64,000 nt of DNA from Sepiola atlantica. Its lineage: Eukaryota; Mollusca; Cephalopoda; Sepiida; Sepiolidae. The notes below the pieces were generated by a model. The model did not search any database and was not told where the DNA came from. It saw only the letters and a program-made list of their open reading frames with translations. The position numbers and the translations under genes were made by a program. The number at the start of each line of letters is the position of its first letter. Position 1 is the stretch's first letter. The DNA lies in the NCBI GenBank assembly GCA_963556195.1, contig OY744517.1, forward strand, positions 144,876,382 through 144,940,381, written 5' to 3'. Below are positions 52,691 to 61,147 of the stretch, piece by piece.

Positions 52691-52879
52691 CCCCCATAAC
52701 AACGCGTAGAGTGGGATATGTAATCTGAAAAGGATAATAACTCCTCCAATAGTCCTTTTTTTAAATTAAGAACTTTAGATCTAATTTTTTTCTAAAAAGT
52801 AAGTTTTTAATTTTTTCTTTACTAATGAATTATCACTTTATGATAAGGGTTAATGAGATGAATAGATTGTTGGTTGAAT

Positions 52880-52914
52880 GATGAAGAATATGATGAGAGG
52901 ATTGAAAATGATGA
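52880..52914 (-). repeat. Isolated monomer of the 30-bp minisatellite
   Basis: 'gatgaagaatatgatgagag' followed by 'gattgaaaatgatga' is the reverse complement of the unit tandemly repeated at 59869-61147. Confidence 0.8.
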
Positions 52915-52999
52915 ATTGAATGAATAACATTTGATTACTTATGAGGACGATTTATGACAAGTATTTATTGACATTGGATATAAGGATGACCATGTTGTA

Positions 53000-53818
53000 G
53001 CCCGCAGGGAAGAAGCCCTGTATTAATGTGTTCCATTTGATATTAGACACATGAAGGAAGGAAAGTTCTTTGCAGTTGTGTTAGTAAGACGCGTTCTTGC
53101 TGTGAATGTCTTACATGGAGGAACCAGAGATTGGAGTTCAGTCAAGCACCTTTCTAGAGAGAGACTAGCAACGTCTTTTCTGTGAGAAAGGGGCAACAGA
53201 GTAAAGAAGAGATCATCCCCCACGAGATTATAAAATCGATTTGGAACTCTGTCAAGGCAAGAAAGAGTGCCATGAGCGACACCTCTCAAGATGTGGCAGC
53301 AGTACTCCATCTCAGGACGTATCTATATTTTGTATAGGTAGAGGATTCAGATACTTTCTGGAGGGGTAGAATGATCCAACTATTTTTTCCAGCAACTTTA
53401 GCAACAGTCTTCCCTTTTAGATCTGGAGTGAAATTTATTTTTAGCAGTTTATCAAAACAAGGGATTCCTCAAGGAGAGAGCCCTTCATTTTGACTGATGC
53501 AAAACGGGGATCTAGGCGTTGGTGATGAAAGCAGAGTAGCTTGGTTTTGGAGGTTTTGAAGGCAACAAGCAACTTTTTCCCCCATTGCACCACATGTTCC
53601 GGATCAGAAGAGAGAGAAAGAATCAGCAAGATCTTAATCACCAATGTTCTTTGAAGTGCTTCCCTAGACAGTGTCGACAATGATATCAGAATATGATTTG
53701 GAAGATCATTAATGAAAATCAGGAGGAGAGTTGGGCCGAGAATAAATCCTTGAGGTACACCGGCATTGATACTATGTATTTTAGACTTCTGCCTATCAAC
53801 AACTACTTTTATTAGTGA
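53000..53818 (-). pseudogene. LINE B 3' part of a twin-primed copy
   Basis: On the minus strand from 53818: 'IKVVVDRQKSKIHSINAGVP', 'FILGPTLLLIFINDLPNHIL' (RT box), then 'LDRVPNRFYNLVGDDLFF' and the 3' region near 53000. The YADD region is disrupted. It abuts, head to head, the inverted 5' part at 53815-53998. Confidence 0.75.
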
Positions 53819-53998
53819 CAAGCAATATGGATTTCGTCCTGCAAGAACAACTGCTGAAGTGCTGACTGTAATATTACATAGGACATATCAAAGGCCTTTG
53901 ATAGGATCTGGCACAAAAGGTTGCTTCACAAACTTGCTAGTTATGGAATATTTGGGAATGTCATCTCAACCATCAAATTATTTATTTCTAATGAGAAT
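53815..53998 (+). pseudogene. LINE B 5' part, inverted
   Basis: The plus strand encodes 'SDKQYGFRPARTTAEVLTVI' and, in another frame, 'LLHKLASYG', 'STIKLFISNE', the RT segment that normally lies just upstream of 'IKVVVD'. Its end and the start of the minus part are neighbouring points of the element, so the copy is inverted at its 5' end with almost nothing lost. Confidence 0.8.
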
Positions 53999-54242
53999 CC
54001 CCATAATAAAACAATATGTGAACCCAGGTACCACAATCACATCCGATTGCTGGCACGCATATGATCGACTTGGATCTGAAGGATTTCACCATTTGCGTGT
54101 AAATCATAAGTATAGGAGGAACAAATTAGAATGTGGGACCCACACGCAAATGGGGGAATCTTATTTATCAGAATTTATGTGGCGGCAGAAATTTTCTGCA
54201 ACCCCCATACAGAGTCTTTTTGAACACATTTCTGAATTCTAA
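53999..54242 (+). pseudogene. Merlin-type (ISXO2-like DDE) transposase C-terminal fragment
   Basis: Residues 'IIKQYVNPGTTITSDCWHAY', 'DRLGSEGFHHLRVNHKY', then 'CGTHTQMGESYLSEFMWRQK' and 'SLFEHISEF'. The 'GTTI.SDCW.AY' block is the second conserved Asp region of ISXO2-like transposases. The middle, between the N-H-K and G.HTQ blocks and 'YLSEF', is shortened, and the N-terminal half is missing. Confidence 0.8.
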
Positions 54243-54589
54243 AAAAAACAAGAGAATAAAAAAAAACCAGAAATATTTATTTTTTAAACTGTAAAAAAAA
54301 AAAATCAAAAATGTTTTAAACCAAACCCGATGACTGTTCGTTTTGAAATGAAGAAATATACTGTTGATTTTCCCAAATTCTATTTTCTTCAATAAATGTT
54401 CTATCAATATACTGTTGATTTTCACAAATTGTTATTTCTTCGAAAAATGTTCTATTAATTGAATTTGCATGACTTATTTAAAAAATGCATATTTTCCATT
54501 TTTGGAGAAATTGCGTACTAAAAAAAGAGAGTTGTCTGCCCCTTACACCATTAGAACTCTTCTAAAATAAATTTCGGCTCGTGTTCCTC
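54243..54589. other. No recognised gene
   Basis: AT-rich. A ~40-bp phrase, 'atactgttgattttc.caaa', occurs twice (54358 and 54408). Confidence 0.5.
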
Positions 54590-54890
54590 TTCGGCACAAG
54601 TGCCGAATTTTCCTTTCTTCCTCTATGTACCTAAAACTAAACTGAACTTCCATGGAAAACTTTTCTTTCCAAGAACTTCACATCTATGGAATACAATACC
54701 ACAGGGGTGATTCCCAGCTGAATACAACATGGTCGTTTTTAAGTCCAATGTTAAAAATGTTGAGCCATCCTTTTAAATAATCAAATTCTAACCATTTTCA
54801 TATCGTTTCCAATCCTTCCAACATGTTGTTCATCGTCAACTAACAATCTCATTAACCTTTATCCTTGAGTGGCCTTTACATTAGTAAAAG
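54590..54890 (+). mobile_element. LINE B 3' fragment
   Basis: 'aagaacttcacatctatgga', 'gattcccagctgaatacaac', 'atggtcgtttttaagtccaa' and the tail 'ccttgagtggcctttacatt' 'agtaaaa' match LINE B at 56790-56990. No intact frame. Confidence 0.75.
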
Positions 54891-55369
54891 ACAAACAAAC
54901 AAAATAAACGGCCATCTCTAAAATCTGAGTTGAAGCTGAATTAAGGATCTTGACTACCGTCTCTGAATAAAAAAAACTGAAGCTAGATTTAGAGTCCTGA
55001 CCCAAATCCCATCATTCTAAGATAAATCTTGATGTTAATGAAGGGCAAGCGTTCATCCTTATCATCATCAAGCAATCTAATTGCTTCTTCGTTCGCCTTC
55101 AGAAAATGTTATTAAAAAAGTATAAATATTTGATATTCAACTTTATCATTTTAGCAGACCATGTGTTTGAAATGTTTATTGTTTGTACACGTGATAGCCA
55201 TTGCTTGCATGTATTATTGTTATAAATACATGCATGTGTCTTTATTGTTGTATCAACAATATACACAACATGTGTATTGGAAAGAAAATGATAATAGAGA
55301 AGAAACAGCTGAATAACAGTCACATTTAATTTATTTACAGGTTGTCCTGGACAAGCATAAGGGGAAGCT
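54891..55369. other. No recognised gene
   Basis: AT-rich DNA. Frames are short and uninformative. Confidence 0.45.
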
Positions 55370-55860
55370 AGATAGACATGTCATACATAAAGATACACAC
55401 AGAGAATAACTAATAATTGAGTTCCTAAACAAAGCTTACAATTGTCCCCATTACAATAAGAAACCCCATGTATTGCAGAGGCAAGAGTTAGAGCATGTGA
55501 AAATGCACATAGTATTTAAATTTTACTTACATGGAATTTCAACGGTGGTGATACACTGCTTAAAGAATGATTTACAACGTCGTCTGGTTCTTTGCCCATA
55601 GTCTGAGAGTGAGTTAAGTCTATCAATAATAACCAATCAGACAAAGCTGTTAGGGTTTTAAAAAGCCATGTTCAGACTGACAGCCAGTTGGACATGTCCG
55701 ACAGTTTTGGAAGACAAAAAAGAGGCAAAGTTTTGATTTGAATTTCCCATCATATGGGTAAAACAAGATGAGAAACTCTTGTGCCAGAAGCACTCTCTAA
55801 CGTGTTAAAAACAAATATATCTCAAAGTGAGATCACTCGAGCCAAACACTTTGCTGTCAT
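55370..55860 (+). repeat. LTR-like repeat, copy 2 (pair with 51180-51660)
   Basis: See 51180-51660. The two copies are in the same orientation about 4.2 kb apart. They are strongly diverged, and the DNA between them is a patchwork of unrelated elements, so they are probably separate insertions. Confidence 0.4.
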
Positions 55861-56029
55861 TTGTTTTTCATTTTCTTTAGGATTACTTCATTTTCGTTCT
55901 GTATTTTCAATTTAAGTATAAGTACTAAATAATGTTTTTTTCCGTTCTTTATTAATGACGTCATAAAATGAAAATAGGAAAATAAATTTTCTACAAAAGC
56001 AAACACCCCTTACTCTCTGTCACCACCAA

Positions 56030-56200
56030 TTGTTCATATATAGGGTAACCCACCCACTCAAATGCTAACCATGAAATAGGTAATAAAATTCACAATCCTT
56101 TTTGAAATCCAACCATATTTGGAACAAATAAAATTCGGTCTATACTTGTCCACCAAGTTTAAGTCATGAATGTCTAACAGTTGGTGTTGTATTGTTGTTC
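56030..56200 (+). repeat. Repeat related to 4887-5190
   Basis: Begins 'tatagggtaacccacccact'. Shares 'taataaaattcacaatcctt', 'gaaatccaaccatatttgg', 'tcatgaatgtctaacagtt'. Confidence 0.4.
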
Positions 56201-56699
56201 AATGAAAACCACACCTGGATACAACATGCAGAATTGTGGGTACTGGTACAGTTTGTGACTCATAGTAAAACTGATGGTTCGTAGGCATCTTCTGGCAGTT
56301 TACGTAAACAGAAAGAAGATGCCGAATGAAAATCAAAATGAGACAATGCTATCAAACCGGGAAAAAATAATGAAACGACATTTTAAAGCAAGTAAGATAC
56401 AGTCACCATATGGTAAATTTAATGAAAAGATATTATTTTTTGACAAAGAAAATATAATGAAAAAACTGTAATTTTTTTTTTCATGAGAAAGTTATGGTTT
56501 GTTTAAATATTACATTTTTTGTTTCGATAAATTGTTTGGATTTTTTGCACTGGTACAGCTTTTGAACCAGACTGACTAGGTTAGGGTTAGGTTAAAGTTA
56601 GGGTTAGTTGAGGGTTAGGTTAGCGTTAGGTTAAGATGTTTTTTTAGGGTTTCCTGACAAAAGTCAATAAGTCCGTCGGGAGACTGAATCGTCTGTCCT

Positions 56700-56995
56700 A
56701 AAACGCTGGAATTCATGATCGCTTTCCCTTTCTCCCTCTCTGTGCTTAAAGCTAAATGAAACTTCCACGAGCAAAGTTTATTTCTTAAAACTACCCATCT
56801 GTGGAACTCAATACCGCTGGGCTGCTTCCCAGCTGACTACAACAGTGTCGTTTTCAAGTCCAATGTAAACAAATTCTTGTTAAGCTGTCCTCCTAAATAA
56901 TCAATAGTCTCACCGTCCACCTGACACTCATTAACCCTCATCCTCCAGTGGCCTTTGGGCCTTGATAAGTGGTGACTTTTTAGTAAATAAAAAAA
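56700..56995 (+). mobile_element. LINE B 3' end with tail
   Basis: Best-preserved LINE B terminus: 'acccatctgtggaactcaat', 'gcttcccagctgactacaac', 'gtcctcctaaataatc', 'ccagtggcctttgggccttg', 'ataagtggtgactttttagt', 'aaataaaaaa'. It is the reference for the tail borrowed by the 5S-headed SINE. Confidence 0.8.
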
Positions 56996-57334
56996 TTTAA
57001 AAAATCAATTTTCTTAACTTATTGAATTTTACGATTTACTCATATTGCAATTGACAATTGTTGTCTACTGCAATCTGATCGGCTAAGCATTTTGGCATCT
57101 TCCGCCTGTTTACGTAAACGTCAGTTTTATTATGAGTCACAAACTGTACAAGTACCGAATTGTGAATAACTCTCACTCACTCCTTTCTTGGCACTCCCCT
57201 GATTTGGGCTGTGATGGGCCCCATCAGTTCAGGAATAGTCTAGAGGTTGTTTTGATAGACATTATTTTTTAGATAACTCTACAGATAAATATCTGGAGAT
57301 TTAAGGTGAGGTGAGTGTGAAGCACATTCAGAAT

Positions 57335-57711
57335 CATGCCTTTTGGCTAAGATCAAAGTGTAGTATCTGTTCCGATGGATACTGCACCCCATAGACTGGT
57401 ATTGTCTTGGCCTTCGGGGCTTGATTTACGCCTGTCTATGGGTCCGTCGTGTGCAGTTCTAGGAGGTCCACCCTCCCAGGCTTCGCCTCCCCTCTTTGGG
57501 GAGGAGTAAGTTTATTGCTTACTGCCTGAGGCGCCCCTACCGGGGAATGCCGATGGAGCTGCCCAGGCAATTTTTAATGGCCAGAATGCTCACCTCTCGG
57601 GCGCTGGCTTTTCAAACCCCACTTTCCCGACCCGACCTTGGGTCACATCTTACTTGTGGGAGTAAGATAAAAACTGGCCTTGTGCCTAACTCCTGGAGAG
57701 GAGTAAATCAA
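57335..57711 (+). mobile_element. U2-snRNA-headed SINE, full length, plus strand
   Basis: Second full-length copy, colinear with 50266-50635. The head is 'atgccttttggctaagatca' 'aagtgtagtatctgttc', then 'gatggatactgcac' (one change in the 10-bp stem). The body has 'ccatagac' and 'gtctatgg' arms, 'ctaccggggaatgccga', and the end 'taactcctggagaggagtaa'. Differences from the minus copy are scattered single bases, so the two are relatively young. The frame at 57496-57717 is a shadow. Confidence 0.85.
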
Positions 57712-58350
57712 TACTGACGAGACGATCACCAAAGATTCTCAGAGAGCTAGTTGGTTCCAACATAAACAAACGTTTGCTAACCAGGAAGAGTTTTTTTCAT
57801 GCTGACACACCCATGTCACCGTTACTCTGATAATATTAAAAAAACATAAAAACAACAACAACAAAAATAACAACAATACACATAACGAAGAAAGAACTAC
57901 TACCTATGTCTGTAGCAGTCATAAACATCAACATTCCGCCCATACGATGTGATTTAATCACATGAGGATCAATTAGACTCCAGGGCGTATCAATTTCAAC
58001 CAGAACTTTGAAGGACTACTTCTGACTCCTTGGGATTTAGGCAGCAGCCTCAGAGAGCTCCAAGGCGCCAACGAAAAAAGACGTCTCTCTCGGCCCCGGT
58101 CAACTTGACCTCGAGCAAGGCTATCCCTCACTGGGAGATATACTGCTTGAAGAACTTCGGCAGTCGATCTTTTTTTACTTTCTTACTTTATTATTACTTC
58201 CTTCACGGAGACGCTGTCTTAACTTTCAGCAACTCACACCCAATGATGTAGGTCACTCAAATAAATACATGTCGGTGTTGTTTATAAAGGGGCTTTGTTT
58301 TCTTTTTGTTTGATGACTTTTTTGTTTGATGACCTTTTTGTTACAAACTA
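57712..58350. other. No recognised gene
   Basis: Includes a less AT-biased stretch at 58020-58170 with an open frame ('RRQRKKTSLSAPVNLTSSKA') that I cannot assign. No splice-site or start context supports it. Confidence 0.4.
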
Positions 58351-58629
58351 TTTTATGAGTTAGTCTTACAGTCCATGCGAAGATTAGCTCTTATATGCGA
58401 CTCCGAAGAGCCCTTTACGATTACTGTTACTACTACTGCTATCTTCGCTATCATTGCAGCTAGTGAAAAAGCTAAAAACACACGCACAAAATTGAATTCT
58501 AAACAAACGGACACCCAAACACACATACATGCTAATGAATATTTAAACAAGTACCAAAATATCACAATTAATAAACGTGCAGCATCTCCAACAAAACATA
58601 ACTTTGTATAATTTGGATTATTCGGACCA

Positions 58630-58710
58630 CTGTTCTCATCTTGAGTGTTATTCTCACAACGTTTCGGATGCTGTAACCTCCAGCCTTCTTCAGGTGTATC
58701 TTTTCGAATT
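58630..58710 (-). repeat. Penelope-type terminal piece, hammerhead-like order
   Basis: The minus strand has 'CCTGAAGAAGGCTGG' then 'CAGCATCCGAAACGTTGTG'. CUGAAGA and GAAAC blocks flank a GCTG/CAGC stem. Stems I and III are unclear. Confidence 0.3.
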
Positions 58711-58811
58711 CGGGAATCTTTCTGTGGAACTTTCGAATGGAATGGGGATAGCATGCTCTCGTCCTGTCAGACATGACCAGTTAGAAGTCTGCAATAATTC
58801 GCAATTCCTAG

Positions 58812-58903
58812 TATCGCCCGCACTGAGGATTGAACTTTCAACTTTCAGAAGACTGTACCTAGAACTGAATTTTACTTAGTACTTTATCCGTTATGCCACA
58901 GGC
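58812..58903 (-). other. tRNA-derived sequence (pseudogene or SINE head)
   Basis: The minus strand begins GCCTGTGGCATAACGGATAA (A-box-like) and has 'AAAGTTCAATCCTCAG' (B-box-like). The ends GCCTGTG and TGCGGGC can pair over seven positions if G-U pairs count. The anticodon arm is disrupted by extra sequence, so it is not a functional tRNA. Penelope-like sequence follows about 100 bp downstream. Confidence 0.4.
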
Positions 58904-59023
58904 ATTTGGGACAATTCTAGTTTGAATTTTGGAAGCCATAAATCTATTCTTGTATTTTTAGATGTGCATTTGTATTTTTATCACTATAGATCACTACTTA
59001 TTACTACATATTACTATACATTG

Positions 59024-59024
<1 letters not shown>

Positions 59025-59070
<46 letters not shown>
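59025..59070. repeat. (TA)n microsatellite
   Basis: About 45 bp of TA. Confidence 0.95.
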
Positions 59071-59073
<3 letters not shown>

Positions 59074-59164
59074 ATCCAGGTAGGGTAAAAATCTACAGGG
59101 TAGAAATCCAAAGGGAATCAAACCGGGTTTATAAAAGTGCTCAATAAAAATATAGAGCTGTATT

Positions 59165-59474
59165 GTGAATGATTTTATTCAAACATGTACAAGGCCTGCT
59201 ACACTGGCATGTCGATGTTATCGATCTACAGCTCTCAAGAGCTGAGGTCTCATCAGGCAGATCATTTTTTATGATCCAACCTGGTCGCTGAATTCCAGGA
59301 AGAATGAAGTCAAGCAAAGAAAAAAAAAAAATTCTTCATTCTTCCTGGAATTCAGCGACGAGGTTGGATCATAAAAAATTATCTGCCTGATGAGACCTCA
59401 GCTCTTGAGAGCTGTAGATCGATAACATCGACATGCCAGTGTTACAGACCTTGTGCATGTTTGAATAAAAGCAT

Positions 59475-59478
<4 letters not shown>
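59165..59478. repeat. Palindrome with 145-bp arms
   Basis: Arms 59165-59309 and 59334-59478 are inverted copies with a handful of mismatches, around a 24-nt A-rich spacer. Both contain 'gagctgaggtctcatcaggc' (or its complement) and 'ggaattcagcgac'. The right arm ends at a (TA)n tract. Non-coding; a MITE-like or snapback structure of a different family from 41725-41974. Confidence 0.92.

Positions 59479-59527
<49 letters not shown>
59479..59527. repeat. (TA)n microsatellite
   Basis: About 48 bp of TA between the palindrome and copy 2 of the composite element. Confidence 0.95.
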
Positions 59528-59530
<3 letters not shown>

Positions 59531-59868
59531 GGTGTCCTTATCTATTATTTATAATTAACTAGCGGGGCTACCCGGCGTTGCTCGGGGTCATAAAAACATA
59601 ATTGAAGAAAAATTGCGTGTGTAACATCTTTATATTAAAACTTCTATTTCTCTCCTTCTCTCTCTATAGCTGCCTCTTTATCTTTCTACTTTTCTCTACC
59701 CTGGTCGCTACTTTTAAATTTTGCCTTTTGCGAAAGCTGTTTCTTCCCCACCATTTCATCCTACGTTTCACAGGGCAATAGTATGACTTATTTCTATAAA
59801 AAGTACCACCACTGTCTGCGCCTTCTATATAGGTACTTATAACCGCCCCGGTGTTCATACTATATATT

Positions 59869-61147
59869 TTGAATCCCCTCATGATATCCTTCATCATTTT
59901 AACTCCCCTCGTTGTATTCATCATTTTCGATCTCCTCATACTATTAATCATTTTCAATCCCCTCATAATATTCTTCATCATTTTCAATCTCCTCATACTA
60001 TTAATCATTTTCAATCCCCTCATAATATTCTTCATCATTTTCAATCCTCTCGTAATATTCCTCATCATTTTCAATCCGCTCATTATATTCTTAATAATTT
60101 TCAATCCTCTCATGATATTCTTCATTTTTTCAATCCTCTCATGATAGTCTTCATTATTATCAATCCCCTCATGATATTCTTCATCATTTTCAATCCCCTC
60201 ATGATATTCTTCATCATTTTCAATCCTCTCATGGTATATTTCATCATTTTCGATCCCCTCATGATATTATTCTCATTTTCAATCCCCTCATGATATTATT
60301 CATCATTTTAAATCCTCTCATGGTATTCTTCATCATTTCCAATCCTGCCAGTCTATTCTTCATAATTTTTAATCCTCTCATGACATTCTTCATCATTTTC
60401 AATCCTCTCATGACATTCTTCATCATTTTCAATCCCCTCATGATAGTCTTCATCATTTTCAATTGTCTCATAATAGTCTTCATCATTTTCAATCCTCTCA
60501 TGATAGTCTTCATCATTTTCAATCCTCTCATGATAGTCTTCATCATTTTCAATCCTCTCATGATAGTCTCCATCATTTTCAATCCTCTCATGATAGTCTC
60601 CATCATTTTCAATTGTCTCATAATAGTCTTCATCATTTTCAACCCTCTCATGATAGTCTTCATCATTGTTAATCCTCTCATGATAGTCTTCATCATTTTC
60701 AAACCTCTCATGATAGTCTTCATCATTTTCAATCCTCTCATGATATTCTTCATCATTTTCAATCCCCTCATGATATTATTCATCATTTTAAATCCCCTTA
60801 TGGTATTCTTCATCATTTCCAATCCTGTCAGTCTATTCTTCATCATTTTACATCTTCTCATGACATTCTTCATCATTTTCCATCCTCTCATGACATTCTT
60901 CATCATTTTCAATCCCCTTATGATAGTCTTCATCATTTTCAATCCCCTCATGATAGTGTACATCATTTTCAATCCCCTCATTATAGTCTTCATCATTTTC
61001 AATCCCCTCATGATAGTCTTCATCATTTTCAATCCCCTCATGATAGTCTTCATCATTTTCAATCCTCTCATGATAGTCTTCATCATTTTCAATCCCCTCA
61101 TGATCGTCTTCATCATTTTCAATCCTCTCATGATAGTGTTTATCATA
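59869..61147. repeat. 30-bp minisatellite, about 42 units
   Basis: Unit 'tcatcattttcaatcctctc' 'atgatagtct'. Thirty bp is ten codons and the unit lacks stops in one frame on each strand. Both strands therefore show ~310-codon open frames of a ten-residue repeat (MMKTIMRGLK-like on minus, FNPLMIVFII-like on plus). These are composition artefacts unless expression is shown. A block at 60301 is repeated at 60781, exactly 480 bp (16 units) away, sharing the same variant monomers. Confidence 0.95.

Noticed and set aside
51180..55860. A single LTR retrotransposon bounded by the LTR-like repeats at 51180 and 55370
   Set aside because: The two copies are strongly diverged and the interior holds unrelated LINE, Merlin and module arrays, with no gag or pol.
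56575..56640. Telomeric repeat (gggttagggttagg) here and at 28830 and 12730
   Set aside because: Short and irregular, not a tandem TTAGGG array; more likely part of old repeats.
57335..57400. Functional U2 snRNA gene
   Set aside because: Only the first ~35 nt match U2; there is no Sm site or 3' half, and the rest matches the SINE body.
58353..58754. 133-codon minus frame as a membrane protein
   Set aside because: The hydrophobic part comes from antisense of a low-complexity stretch and the start lies in Penelope-type terminal sequence.
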